64,000 nt of DNA, taken from contig CAYFMG010000004.1 of the NCBI GenBank assembly GCA_964344155.1, positions 1 through 64,000 of the forward strand, written 5' to 3'. The notes beneath the pieces were generated by a model, which did not search any database, was not told where the DNA came from, and worked only from the letters and a program-made list of their open reading frames with translations. The DNA comes from UBA6164 sp964344155. GTDB taxonomy: Bacteria; Patescibacteriota; Gracilibacteria; BD1-5; UBA6164. The position numbers and the translations under genes are program-made. Below, one piece after another: positions 43,628-55,890 of this stretch (position 1 is the stretch's first letter; each line of letters starts with the position of its first letter).

Positions 43628-46600
43628 TTAAATCTTTCTTTTTAACTTAATAATCTTTTTTCAAAGTTTTTTATCAAAAAGTTGCAGCATGTATTGTAAG
43701 AACTTTTCTTCATTTTCAAAATTCTTTATTGAACTTCTTAATCTATTTACATTTATAATAGTAAATTTAACGTCTTTATCTAGCTTCAAAAACTCTTTAA
43801 GTTCATCTAAACTTATGTTTTCATCAAAATCTATTTGATAATTTATTCAAACTTTTTTTATTAAAGATATTTTGTGTTTTGATGCTCTAAGCTTTAATCT
43901 AAGTAAGTTAAAAAAGTTTTTTGTATAATCTGGAAGATTTTTATTTATTTCTTTAAAATCAGAGATAATATTTTCTAAATCCTTTAAGTACTCTAAACTC
44001 TCTATTTCCCTATAAAAATTTATTTTATCAAGCTCTGATCAAAAATAAGACTCATCTATATATGCTGATATATTCAAATCAATAACTGTTGATTTTCTTA
44101 ATTGTATTTTTTTGGTTGTCTTTGTTGTTTTTTCTATATTTTGTTTCAATTCTTCTATTTTGTTTTCTAACATTTCTAGGAACAAGTTGACACCTATCTC
44201 TTGAGATTGTCCACTTTGTCTAATACCTAATAAATCTCATCATCATCTTATCTCTAAGTCTTTTACAGCAAGCTCAAATCAAGCTCATAAGTGACTATAA
44301 TCAACTATTGTTTTAAGTCTTTTAGCTGCATCTTCTTTTATCTTATCTTTTTTAAATAATAGGTAGCAATAACCTTTTTTATTAGATCTTCATACTCTTC
44401 ATCTCAACTGATGTATTTGGCTTATTCAAAAATTTTGAGCTTCATTTATAAATATAGTATTTACATTTGAAAAGTCTATTCAGTTTTCTATAACTGTTGT
44501 TGCTAGGAGTATATCATGTTGTTTTCTTTTAAATTCTATTATTCTTTTTTCTAATTTATCTCAAAAAAGCTGTCCATGAGCTATAACTACTCTTTTTCAA
44601 GGAAAAATATTTTCTAGGTAGTTTCACATAGCTTCTATTGTTTCTACCCTATTATGTATAAAAAACAATTGTCATCACCTATCAAACTCATTTTTTCAAG
44701 CATCAAATATTAACTGGTCATCAAAAGCAGACACAAGTGTATCAACACTTTGTTTCCCTAAAGGTGGTGTTGTTAACATAGAAACACTCTTTATACCATT
44801 CAAAGCCATATTTAAACTTCTTGGTATAGGTGTAGCTGACATAGATAGTATGTCTATATTTCATTTAAATTTCTTGATTTTTTCCTTGTCTTTTACTCAG
44901 AATTTATGTTCCTCATCAATTACAAGTAATCATAAATCTTTAAACTCGATATCATCACTTAAAAGCCTATGTGTTCATATAACAAGATCTATTGTTCAAT
45001 TTTTTAATTTTTCTAAAGTTGCTTTTATTGCAGCTGGTTTTTCAAATCTAGTAACAACTCATATATTTATAGGAAAATCTTTAAATCTTTCTATAGCTTT
45101 TTCATAATGTTCATAAGCTAAAACTACTAAAGGTGATATAAGTATAGCTTGTTTTGAGTTTATAATAGACTTATATATAGAAGCAAAAGCTATTTCTGTT
45201 TTTCAAAATCATACATCTCAAGAAACCAACCTATCCATAGGGTGTATTGATTCCATGTCTTTATATATCTCTGAGATTATATTTAATTGATCATCTGTAT
45301 AAGTGTAATTAAACGAATTTGCAAATTTTTGCTCTTTGGTATAAAAACTCTCAAACTTAAATCATTTTTGCATTTTTCTTTTAGCATACAATTCTAATAA
45401 TTCTCATGCTATAGCTTCTACATCAACACTAGCTTTTTGTAATTTTTTCTCCCATTGCTTAGTACTAAGTGACGTAAGTTTTGGATGTTCTGCTCAAACA
45501 TATTTTGATACTCTAGAGATTTCTGTTATTGGTACAAATAACTTATCATTATTTTTATACTCTAGAGTTATATATTCTTTTTTTATTCAATTTAACTCTT
45601 TTTCTGATATTTCCCTAAAAACTCATACTCCATGGTCTATATGTACTATATAGTCTCATGGTTTTATTTTCATTAATAAATCTAGATTTTTTGAAAGGTT
45701 TCTCTTTATTCTCTTTTTTACAAAAATTCTTGATATATTATCATCAGTAATAATACAAGCATCTTTTGTTTTAAAACTTTTTAGATTATTTAAGCTTGTT
45801 TCATATATACAAACCTGTGTTAGATTATTTAAGTCTATAAAATTTTCTATAGTCTTTCTGTTTTTTGTAAATATATATTTATCTATTTTTTTATCTTCTA
45901 ATATATTCTTTAAATCATCTATTTTTTCTAAAAACAAATCTGTAATTCCTAAATCAATACTTTTATTATTACTTGATATGGAATTAAATATTATAAAGTC
46001 ATCTAGTTTATCTACTACTTTATCATAACTAGAATAAAAATCTAGAGAATCTAATATAACAAAAACTCAAGATGGTATATCTATATGGGTATTAAAACTA
46101 GATCAAATCTCTAATAAAGTATTTTTTCAAATACAAAATTCTTCGAAACTATCATTTCAGATACTTATATTATCTATGGTATCTCACCAAAAACTTATTT
46201 TTACTGTTTGTTCATTATTATTAGTAATACTTAAAATATCTCATAAAACATTAAAAGTATTTCTATTATTATGCTCTGAAAAACTATATCAAAAGTTGCT
46301 TAGTTTTTGAGTTACTTCTGATATATCTATACTATCTGATTTTTTTACTTTGATTATATTATGATATTCAAACTGGTCTTTTTTATCTGTTTTTATATTA
46401 AAAATTTCCTGAGATACTATATATTGTCCATTTTTGTTATAGTAAAAGTTTACAAAATCTGAAATAGTTGATAGTGTTGTTAGGTTTATAGACAAATATT
46501 TAGCAATTTTTAAATAACTATTTAATGTTTGATTATTTTCAACAACGATTAAAAAAGAGTCCCCTTTTAATAACTCTTTTTTTAATAAAAGTAACCTTGA

Positions 46601-46663
46601 AAATATATTTCAGTAGTTTATATAATGTTTATTTCTTTCTATTTTTAGATTTAATTTTATCAT
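43628..46663 (-). CDS. mfd: transcription-repair coupling factor
   Basis: 1011 residues (E. coli 1148). Removes stalled RNA polymerase and recruits excision repair. The N-terminal 330 residues are divergent from the UvrB-like region. The RNA-polymerase-interacting domain has PGDYIVHIDHGVGVFRE (about 338). The superfamily 2 translocase has TDDQLNIISEIYKDM, Walker A SGDVGFGKTEIAF (about 479), VIDEEHKFGV (about 585), SMSATPIPRSL and QIHQLRGRVGRSNKKGYCYL. The C-terminal domain closes at residue 1011. It lies just downstream of the DUF559 element. Confidence 0.95.
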
Positions 46664-46687
46664 TTTTATTTATATAATATTTTTATA

Positions 46688-47187
46688 ATCCCTCAGTCCT
46701 TCGGACAGCTCCCTTTAATACTAAAGGGAGCATTTTTAATTAAGTTCTTCTTTTATTCTTAATATTACTTTTTCTATATTGTTTTCAATTTCATTATTTG
46801 TTATTCTTATTATATTGAATCATCTCTTTAAAATTAAATCTTCTTTAATTTTATCTAAAGATAATATAGTTGATAATTTATGAATACTTCAATCTATTTC
46901 TATAATTAATTTTTTACTTGCTATATAAAAATCTGGAATAATATATCTATTCATTCAATCATTTTCAGTATAAACATAAAAGATTTTCTGCCTTAAAACT
47001 CTTTCTCATAATTTATCTCACCTAACATTTTACCAAAAAATCCTTTCTGACTTTGTCATGTTTTTTCTTAAATCTCTAGCTGCCTGTTTTATAATATCTG
47101 GTATATACGAACTCATGTTTTAAAAATAAAATTTAAATAGCAAGGCTTCCTTTAGTATTAAAGGAAGCTCCCGATAGGGTGATGGAT
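46688..47187. mobile_element. palindrome-flanked DUF559 element
   Basis: A roughly 500-bp unit. The left end is ATCCCTCAGTCCTTCGGACA then GCTCCCTTTAATAC/TAAAGGGAGC. The right end is GCTTCCTTTAGTAT/TAAAGGAAGC then TCCCGATAGGGTGATGGAT. The ends are imperfect inverted repeats of each other, each with an inner palindrome. They enclose one DUF559 gene. A deleted derivative stands at 10344-10527. Mobilisation is inferred from the two copies at unrelated sites. Confidence 0.8.
46736..47116 (-). CDS. DUF559 endonuclease-like protein
   Basis: 126 residues. The N-terminus is MSSYIPDIIKQAARDLRKNM. Then come TKSERIFW and a GDKL core, YIIPDFYIASKKLIIEID (the acidic residues of the Vsr/PD-(D/E)XK-type fold) and FNIIRITNNEIENNIEKVIL. 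The RxxxTxaExxLW, PDFxxxxxxxxxEiD and FxxxRixnxe layout is typical of DUF559, related to very-short-patch repair endonucleases. Its C-terminal end reaches the left palindrome. It is probably the gene that defines or maintains the repeat element, but no biochemical role is established here. Confidence 0.85.
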
Positions 47188-47254
47188 TATATATTTCTTT
47201 ACAAATTATATAAAAAAATTACAATAAAACAAAGTTTATATACAATTTTTTAAA

Positions 47255-47773
47255 ATGAATTTATTTATAGATACAATATCAAGCAAGGCTCATGTTTTTA
47301 TTTTCGATGATAGCAGAGAAATTATTGATAATATAAGTTGGGATGTTATATGAAACGAATCCTCTACAATAACACCAAAAATAGATGAACTACTTGAAAA
47401 GAACAATATTTGATATAATAATATAAAAAATATAGTAATTGTCAACTGACCAGGTAGTTTTACATGAGTTAGAACTAGTATTTTAGCTGCTAACAGTATA
47501 AATTATGTTATAAATAAAAATATGACAGCTATAAGCTATTTTGACTTATTTACTACATACCCTATTGTAAAAGCTTCTTCAAAAAGAGACTGTTTTATAC
47601 AAAGAACTAAAGACTCTGAAATAGAAATAGTTCAAAATGATATATTAACAAAAGAATGAATTAATATAGAATGACTTGAAAAAATTGATTATAAAAGTAT
47701 AATTAAAAAAATAAAGTTTGATAATTTAAAACAAGTTTGAGCTCTATATATAAAAAAACCTAATATTTCTTAA
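47255..47773 (+). CDS. tsaB: tRNA threonylcarbamoyladenosine biosynthesis protein TsaB
   Basis: 172 residues, somewhat short for TsaB. It begins MNLFIDTISSKAHVFIFDD, and the family signature VIVNGPGSFTGVRTSILAAN is near residues 66-85. TsaB is the inactive ASKHA paralogue that scaffolds TsaD/TsaE in making t6A37 on ANN-decoding tRNAs. First gene of a tsaB-PH-era operon, 9 bp before the next start. Confidence 0.93.
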
Positions 47774-47782
47774 AAAATAACT

Positions 47783-48301
47783 ATGTTAAATTTAAAAAAC
47801 TTAAGACCCTGAGAAGAGGTTCTAATGGTTATTAGAAGGCATTGGATAGTTTATATAATGCTTTTTGTTTATTTTCTTGTAGGTGTTTTTATATCTATAT
47901 GATTATATGTTCTTTTTTGAAATACAATTTTTTCAAATTTAATCAATATAGTATTTTGGTTGTTTTTCTCTGTTTTTCTATATATAGAATGGTTAAACCA
48001 TGAACTTGATATGTATATAGTGAGTAATAATAGAGTTATATGAATAGATCAAATTTCTTTTTTAAACAGGACTGTTTCTGAATGTAATTTATGACAAGTA
48101 CAAGAAGTAAATTCAAAAACTTCTTGATTACTAGCAAATATCTTTAATTACTGAACTTTATCAATACAAACAGCTTGAAATAAGACTACTTTAAAAATGG
48201 ATTTTTGCCCTGACTCTATGCAAAAAGCAAGAAAAGTTTTAAATATAGTTGATGACTATAGAGATAGTCATCAAGCATCAAACGATAACCCAAAAATCTA
48301 A
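47783..48301 (+). CDS. membrane protein with bacterial PH domain
   Basis: 172 residues. An N-terminal LRPGEEVLMVIRRHWIVYIM leads into two membrane helices (about 22-45 and 50-72). A bPH2/YdbS-type domain follows (NNRVIGIDQISFLNRTVSEC, LGQVQEVNSKTSGLLANIFN, YGTLSIQTAG). The role of such proteins is unknown. Its TAA overlaps the era ATG by one base, so translation is coupled. Confidence 0.85.
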
Positions 48302-49203
48302 TGAAAGAATTAAATTTAAATGAAATACTTGAAAATACTAGTGATTTAACAAAAGAGAAAAAAGTATGATATGTAGCAATAATAGGTAGACCAAATGCTT
48401 GAAAATCAACATTTGTAAACTCTTTGATATGAGAGAAAATATCAATTACTACAAATGTACCTCAAACTACTAGAAAAAGAGTTTTAGCTATATATAATGA
48501 CTCTGACTCTCAAATTATCTTTTTTGATACGCCTTGAATACATAAATCAGAGAAAAAGTTTAACGAAAAAATAAATGATGTAGCTATTTCTAGCTTTAAA
48601 GATGCCGAAGTTATACTATATTTTATAGATAGTAGCAGAGAGTGAGGTGATGAAGAAAAATATATAAAAAATATCATAGATATGGTTAATAAACCTGTTA
48701 TAAGAGTATATACAAAAACAGATTTACAAGCAAAAATCAATATTCCTAAAAACAAAGACTACTTAAAGATTTCTTCTGTAAACAAAGACTGATTTCCTGA
48801 TTTATTAGAAAAAATAAAAAACTACTTAAACTCATGACCTTTATTCTTCCCTGAAGAATATTATACAAAGCAAGACATATATTTTAGAATAAGTGAAGTT
48901 ATCAGAGAAAAAACTTTTTTACATACAAAAGAAGAGCTTCCTCATAGTATTTATGTATGAGTAGAAGAAATAGATGAATCTGATGACAACCTATTAAAAA
49001 TAGTTGCTTATATATATACAGAGTCTGATTCTCAAAAATACATCGTTATATGAAAATCTGGTACTCTAGTATCCAAAATATGAAAAGAAGCTAGAATAGA
49101 ACTAGAAGAAATATTTGAAAAAAAAGTTTTTCTTGCTTTAAGAGTAAAGGTAAAGAAAAACTGGAGAAAAGATGATAGGTTAATAAAAAATATTTTAAAC
49201 TAA
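48301..49203 (+). CDS. era: GTPase Era
   Basis: 300 residues. The G domain has GRPNAGKST (29-37), TTNVPQTTRKR (G2), DTPGIHKSEKKFNE (G3) and YTKTD (G4). The C-terminal KH domain includes EELPHSIYVGVEEIDE and KYIVIGKSGTLVSKIGKEAR. Era binds the 3' end of 16S rRNA during 30S maturation. The N-terminus is about 20 residues longer than E. coli Era. Last gene of its operon, followed by a terminator. Confidence 0.96.
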
Positions 49204-49236
49204 AAAAAAGAGCTAAAATTAGCTCTTTTTTTATTA
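49202..49236. terminator. bidirectional terminator between era and the DsbA-like gene
   Basis: AAAAAAAGAGCTAA pairs with TTAGCTCTTTTTTT. Confidence 0.85.
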
Positions 49237-50397
49237 TTTTTCTTCAGTTTTAGTTTCTTCTTCAACTTTTTTTCCTAGTAATCTATCAATAATTTCTTCA
49301 AATGATGCTGTTGGATATGCTCCTGAGATAATATCATATTCTCCAGTTTCATTGTTTACTAGTATACTTCCAGGAGTACCTGTAATACCAAACAAATCTC
49401 ATCCTTTAGCCATTTGATCTTTTACTTTTTGTTCATGTGTTTTATCTTCTAAACATTTTTCTATTTTTGCTTTATCACCTCATATTTTAACAGCTTCAGC
49501 TAATAAGTAATCTTTATCAGATTTTTCATCTTTAAATGCTGTTTTCATTAATGAGTAGAAAGCATCAGATCATTTTTGATCAGCTAAACATTCCATAATT
49601 TCTGCTCATACTTGTGCATTAGCGTGGAATCATAGTGGAAAGTGGTTAAATACTATATTTAAATCATCTCCATATTTTTTAGCTAAGTCAGTATCTGTAC
49701 CAGCATTGTGTAGTTTAGCACAAAAAGGACATTCTAAGTCAGAGTATTCAATCCAAGTTATTTTAGCTTCACTGTTACCTTTTATATAAGAGTTAGCTTT
49801 AAGTTGTTTTAAATCTTCTAAGTCTAACATCAAGAAACCATTTTCACTTCTTTTTTGAAATGGATTAAATTGAGATCATACTTCTAAATAGTATTCACCT
49901 CCTGGCATTTCTTTTAAGAAAGTATTTATTTTAGGTGCTACTTGTCCATTTGGTCCAGGTTGTTCTGGGTCTCAAGATACATCAAAATTGTTTGTAGAAA
50001 ATACTATAAGAGGTAATTTTGTGATTTCATTGTCTTTTAAGTATTGTTCAACACCTTCATCAGCGAAATCTTTTCTTTCCATTGTAGCTCCTGACATTGA
50101 AGGTAATTTTTTTAATTGATCAACAATCATATCAGTAGGACATTTTTCTCCACATCTTACATCATCTATAATTTTTATAGATAATTCTTCGTACTCACCA
50201 TCAGTTTTTTCTGCTATAGGTTGTACATCTTGTCAATTATTAACAACAGTAGTATTGTTTGTTGTTGTTCATTCTTTTTTTCCTAAAAAGAATGCCATAA
50301 TAGCTATTATAACTAATAAAGCTATTATTCCTGCCATTTGGATAGTATTTCTATCCATTCATCCGTTTTGTCCTTCCATTTTTCTTTTCTTAGACAT
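49234..50397 (-). CDS. membrane-anchored DsbA-like thiol-disulfide oxidoreductase
   Basis: 387 residues. A cytoplasmic start (MSKKRKMEGQNG) and one membrane helix (about 20-41, IQMAGIIALLVIIAIMAFFL) precede a first thioredoxin-like part with VRCGEKCPTDMIVDQLKKLP. A DsbA-type thioredoxin fold follows, with the active site YSDLECPFCAKLHN (CPFC) and cis-Pro in GITGTPGSILVNN. It is likely to introduce or isomerise disulfides in exported proteins such as the Cys-containing surface-layer protein beside it. Related to the DsbA-like thioredoxins common in CPR bacteria. Confidence 0.9.
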
Positions 50398-50477
50398 ATA
50401 AAATAAAATTATGCGCCTGCTATTATATATAACTATAACCTAAAGTAAAATTTTTTCTCTTAGTTTTTAACATAAAA

Positions 50478-50514
50478 AAAGAACCCTGTCTGGATATACC
50501 AGAAAGAGTTCTTT
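50478..50514 (-). terminator. terminator of the surface-layer gene
   Basis: AAAGAACTCTTTCTGG and CCAGACAGGGTTCTTT form a long stem followed by TTTTT on the minus strand. Confidence 0.8.
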
Positions 50515-50552
50515 AAACTTAATTGAATAAGTTTTTAGATTAGGTTTTAATC

Positions 50553-53500
50553 TTAGTAAGATCTAGAACCGAAATCAATTTCACTTGATAAATTAGTTGT
50601 AATACCAGTAGTTGTATCAACATCATAAGTTATACCACTTTCAAGTAAAGTTAATTGTAGTGTATCAGCATCAGCTGTAGCACCAGTTACAATAACTTTA
50701 TATGTTTCAGAACCACCATTTGTAATTTCATCTAATCCTGCAGCTACGAAAGTTGCATCAGCAGCTAAATCAAATGTTAATGTATTACCAGAAACAGTAC
50801 CAGAAATAGTATCTGAACTATCTTCAATATTAACTAATGAGTAAGTTAAGCTTGAGTCAGCATCTGTAGTACCAAGAATAGAGAATTCTATAGTATCAAC
50901 AGAAGTAACAGGAGCATCATTACTTGCAGCTTTAGAGTTATCTCCAGTATTAGCAGATATAGTAATTTGTGGAGTTGTAGAAGATGATAAGCTAGCTGTA
51001 ACACTTGGAGTAATAAGACCTGGAACTACACTAAATCTATTAGAAGAAGTAGTAGAAAGATCAGTTACAGTTACAGTTTCACCAGATTCATCACCTGTAG
51101 CATCACTCATAGCAACATTTTCAATTTCTACATTAGAAACAGAAGAACCAACTTTTTCGAAACCAATAACATCAGTTTCAATAGCTAATCTAAGTTCTGT
51201 AGAAGTTGTAGGTATTACTAAGTTTGAAATATTTTCAAATGTAATAGTAGAACCATCTACTCATGAAGCTAATGTAAGAGTTTCAGCATCAGCTGTAACG
51301 AAAGTATCACTTCCATTAGATGTTGAAGCTGTAACAAGATTAGAAGCAGTTGAATCATTATTAATAGCAGAAACTATATCATCCCAATCAGGATCAGCAG
51401 CACCAGCACCATCATCCTCTACAGTTAATGTAATAGCAGAAGAAGTTGATGAAGCTACAACTACACCTGTAGTATCAGCACCACCAGAATTAATAATAAC
51501 TTGGTATCCATTTGATTCTGTACCTTTAACATCAGCAGTAACAGTTAAATCACCTGCTGTAGTTGCATCTATAGTTGCAGCAGCAACAGTAGTAGCATCA
51601 GTTACATCTGAGTTAGCAGCTGTAGCAACTAAAGTATCACCTAAGTATAATTTAGCTGTTTTAGCAACAGTTTTTAAGTTTTCTGAAGCAGTAAATACAA
51701 CAGTTTCAACTTTAACATCTTCATTTGTAGATAAAGCATCTAATGAGAATACAGTTGCATCAGTACCTGAAAGGATAGTTTTAGTATCAGTATTATCTGT
51801 ATTTTGACTATCAGCAGTTAAAGTAAGACTACCAGTATCAGATATAGTAATTACTTTATCAGATAAAGTACCACTTACTGAAACAGTATCAGTTTCATCA
51901 TCTTCTAATGTAATTGTAGAAGCATCTAAAGTAACTTTAATTTGATCTTCAGAAGCATTATATATATCTGTAGTAGATAATGTAACAATAAATGTTTCAC
52001 TTGAATCAGCAGCGATTTCAACTTGGAAACCATCAAAGCTAGCAACACCAGTAGCTAAACCAGAACCAGAAACTTTATCTAATAAGTTAGAATCAGAAAC
52101 AGATCCTTTATATAATTTAACTTCAGTGATAACATCATTATCACCAGCAACAGTACCAGAAGCACCAATAGCACCAAAAGTACCATCATCATCAACTAAT
52201 ACAGTAACATTAGCTTCACTCATAGTAACAGGTGAAGGTTTACCAGCTTTTACTTCAAATTGTAAAGCAACTAGATCAGAAGTACCTTTAACAACAGTAA
52301 CATCAGCTAAAGGAACATTTGAAACAGTAGCAGAAGTGTGTACAACTTCAACTTTCTTCCAAGTTAAAGAAGAAGGAGTTAAATCTGTAACAGTATTATC
52401 TTCATCAGTTTCTACAACTTTAAATTGAGCAGTAGCAGTAGCATCAGCTATACTTAAAGTAATATCAGTAGAATCAGTTTGAGTGTCTAAAATATCACCT
52501 CTAACTGTTAATATAGTTGTACCTTGAGGTAGAGCTATATCTAAATCACTTTCAGAGTAAATAGTAGCAGAAGTTTGAGTAGTATCAGCACCTGTTAAAT
52601 CATAAGAAGTACCATTTAATTCAAATTCTACATTTTCTATTACATCAGCATGAGTATGACCAGCAGTTTGGTTAGCTATAGTAATAGTAACACCTAAGTT
52701 ATCTAATTCTAAGTTTTTACCAGCAACGTTAACTATTTTTAATTGACCAAATTCAACATCTTTTTTATCTTGTCTTACTTCGTCAGTAGTAGCATCTATA
52801 GCATAGATAGTTAATTCACCAGCAGCAATAGTAACAGTAGTAAATGTTCCATCAGTAACAGTTACATTAACAGCATCGTAAGTAGAAGCTGTAGCGTTAA
52901 TATCAACAACATTATCTAAAGTAAAAATAACTGTATCAGTAGCACCACCTAAGATGTCACCTTTAACTACAAGTTTTTCATTTTTACCTTCAGCTATTGT
53001 AATTGGATCAAAGTTGAAAGTTACATATTTACCTTCCATAGAAGCAACTGTTGAAATAACATTTCCATCCATAGATAAAGTTAAGTTTGCAATATTTAAT
53101 TCTTGATCAATTGTACCAGTTTCTTTAAGAGTTACAGAAGAAATAACAACAGATTCATTATTATTAGTTGTGTTGTTAGTTAATCTGAATTCAGCTAATT
53201 CAGCTTGTTCTTCACCAGCTTTTACTGTAGCATTAACATCTGTATCAAGTACAGTTAATACAGCAGCAGTAGCAGATTTAACTTCAAAAGTATCAGAAAC
53301 AATAGTAGCAGCTTCAACAGTAGAAGATGCAGTAATGTTTTCTAATGAGATAGCGAATTCACCAGTATCGTCTTCAGCATTAACTTTAACTACTAAAGTA
53401 GTAGTTTCACCAGCTTTTACATTTAAAGCAGGAGAGAAAGTTAATACAGCTTCGTCATTAGAGTTGAAAGTTTTATATTTAGAAACTCTTTCTCCGTCAG

Positions 53501-54380
53501 CGAATACAGCAGCTCCGTCTACTGCAGAAGCAGCACCAAAACCAGTTCTTTTTAAATCAACAGAAGAAATAGATACATCTTCACTTCCAGCAGTAACATC
53601 AACAGCTAATACGCTAACACCTTCAGCTATAAGAGGTAAGTCACCTCCAACTGGAGTATCAGCTGATAATTCAGCAGTTAATACATTATCACCAGAAACT
53701 ACAACAGTTTCTTCAGTAGTTTCTTCTTCAGTAGTTTCTTCAGCAGTTTCTTCACCACATAAACCTAATAATTGTGATACTTCATCACAAGTTTCAGCAA
53801 CTTCTTCAGAAGCTATAATAGCGTTGTTACCAGCTTCGAAAACGAAACCTCTAGTAGCAGCAGTATCATAGTTAGAGAAGTTAGAAACAACTCCTTTAGA
53901 TACAGCGAAATCTACAACTTGTTCTTGCCAAGAAGCAGAGTTATTTGAATCGTAAGCATATTCATCACCAAATGCAGCTTTTACCATCATACCTACAGCT
54001 TCAGCTTTAGATATTTTAGCTTCTGGTCTGAAGTTATCATTAGCAGCAATTAAACCTGCATCTAATAAAGCTTCTACAGAATAACAAGCCCAAGTATTTG
54101 GAGTAGTTGCAGAAGTATCTGCAAATGATCCGTCACAAGATGATTTTTTATCTAATCCTGCAACACCTCTAGCAACAGCAGCTATTTCTTGTCTTAATAC
54201 ATTTTGATTAAGGTTGTAAGCAGCAGTGTCGTCAGAGTGGTTATTAATATAACCTTTAGCAGCTAAAGCGTTAGCTGCTTCAATTTCAGTACTGCTTGAT
54301 GCATATACTCCTGTAGAGAAAACCCCTGAAACAAGAGTAACTAATGCAACAGTAGCAGTAGCTTTTCTGAATAAGTTCAT
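50553..54380 (-). CDS. SLH-domain surface-layer-type protein
   Basis: 1275 residues. A signal peptide (MNLFRKATATVALVTLVSGV, cut near VYA-SS) is followed by three SLH-like repeats (about 30-195): AANALAAKGYINN, CYSVEALLDAGLIAANDNFR and EAKISKAEAVGMMVKAAFG. Two cysteine pairs occur here (SCDGS/WACYS; ETCDE/LGLCG). An acidic linker (EETAEETTEEETTEETVVV) leads into about 1000 residues of Thr/Ala/Val/Asp-rich beta repeats with only one TGA (51258-51260), at ...LAS-Gly-VDG. SLH domains bind cell-wall polymer and the repeats would form the lattice. The near absence of TGA and strong terminator suggest very high expression. Confidence 0.88.
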
Positions 54381-54422
54381 AAATAAATAAATTATTTAAA
54401 TAAAAATAAAATATATGTAAAA

Positions 54423-55493
54423 TTATATAAAGCTGAAAATTTCATTTAATTGTTTTTCAAAAGTTTTACTTCAAAAATCTCTAGAAGTCTTTATTCAAGC
54501 TTTTCAAAGATTTTGCCTTAAACTAGGATCTAATAAAACAGAATAACTTTTTTCAATAAATTCTTTATCAGAATCTACCAAAAATCAGTTAACTCAATTT
54601 TTTATTATTTCTTTAGCTCAAGATTTATTATAAGATATCACAGGAACTCAAACACTCATAGACTCTAATATGACAAGTCAAAAAGAATCTATCTTTGAAG
54701 GAAATAAAAATAAACTAGACTTTGATAAAGTTTTAATAATTTGTTCTTTATCAATATGTCACAAAAACTTAATATTTTCTTCGGTATTAAATTTATTTTT
54801 GTACTTTTGTAAATTGCTTCAATCTCATCAGATTATCAAAACAAGATTAGGAACCTTGTTTTTCAATTCTAAATAAGTTTGAAAAATAAGTTTTAAGTTT
54901 TTACCTCTTCCCCATCTACCATATGTAAATATAATATTTGACTCTGAAGTATTTTTTTTGTTTTCGCTGTTATGTTTCAAAAACTTATCATCCAAAACTG
55001 GATACAGTATTTTTGAATCTAACTTATAAATATCCTTTATTGCTTTTTGTAAATATTTACTATTAGAGACTAATAGATCTATTTTTGTTATAATACTTTT
55101 TTCAAGCAATCATTTTCACTTTATATATACATTTGCATTTTTACTATAATACCATGGATAATGATGGTGCCACCAAATAATTTTTGCTTTACTTCTAAAT
55201 AATATTTTTGAAATCACTCATACAAAATGCATAGGTGAATTTCAAATAAAAATATAATCTTTATCTTTTATATCATAAGCTATTTTAAAAACAGCTAATA
55301 TTTTAAGTAGTTTAAAATATTTTACTTCAAACTTATTTTTAGAAAATAAGTCTTTATTGTAAGAAAATGTATAAAAGGTAACATTATTATTATTTGAAAG
55401 AAAGTTTGATAAATAGATCATCATATTAGAAGCTCATCATACTTTGGTTAAATAAGCATGAAGAACTGCTATTTTTTTATTTGTTGGAATCAT
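54423..55493 (-). CDS. family 4-type glycosyltransferase
   Basis: 356 residues. The N-terminal domain has HAYLTKVGGASNMMIYLSNF (Gly-rich loop). The C-terminal GT-B domain has IIFTYGRWGRGKNLKLIFQT, VLIIGGDGSNLQKYK, GHIDKEQIIKTLSKSSLFLF and the donor site PSKIDSFGLVILESMSVGVP with its E-x7-E-like spacing (about 265-285). It probably builds a cell-surface glycan, perhaps the one that SLH domains bind, being next to the surface-layer gene. Sugar specificity is not visible. No transmembrane segment. Confidence 0.88.
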
Positions 55494-55890
55494 AATTATG
55501 GTATAGCAAAATACAAAGGTTAAAGCCTTAACCCAAAAGTTGTTTACAACTCTGGGAAACAATCCAATAAATCATTATTGAACTATTCCCCAAAGTCATA
55601 ATAGACCATTTGAATCAAAACTATTTTATATATATAAAAATTGTTTTTCCTAATTAAAGGAATTATTTTTTCAGATCATGTTAAAGACCAAACTATTTAA
55701 CGTGGGTAATTTTAACTCTTTTAATTATTAAATCAACCACCAGACAGTATATTTCACCCAATCTTCACATAAAAGAAATGTGAAGATTTTGTGAATAAAG
55801 AAAGTTATTTTTATGTCAACTATTCAACTATTCCCTAAAACAAAATAAAACCCTAGAATTTAATCTAAGGTTTTATTTTTATATTTTTTT
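55494..55890. other. gene-free stretch with several hairpins, possible structured RNA or leader
   Basis: About 400 bp with no credible reading frame. Hairpins: GGTTAAAGCCTTAACC (about 55519), AGTTGTTTACAACT (about 55539), GGGAA...CAATAA/TTATTG...TTCCC (55553-55592), TTCC/GGAA (55648-55670) and AATCTTCACA/TGTGAAGATT (about 55770). The block AACTATTCCC occurs twice (about 55582 and 55826). A weak plus-strand promoter, TTGAAT-17-TATAAA near 55612, could feed the terminator at 55844. It may instead be the 5' leader of the glycosyltransferase. Confidence 0.4.
55844..55880. terminator. bidirectional terminator after pilC
   Basis: AATAAAACCCTAGA pairs with TCTAAGGTTTTATT. It ends the minus-strand pilus operon and could also stop a plus-strand RNA from the adjacent gene-free region. 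Confidence 0.75.

Noticed and set aside
52126..53871. Long plus-strand reading frames of 100 and 233 codons opposite the surface-layer gene
   Set aside because: They are shadows of the Thr/Ala/Val-rich repeats on the minus strand; low-complexity Ser/Val/Thr composition and no start context.
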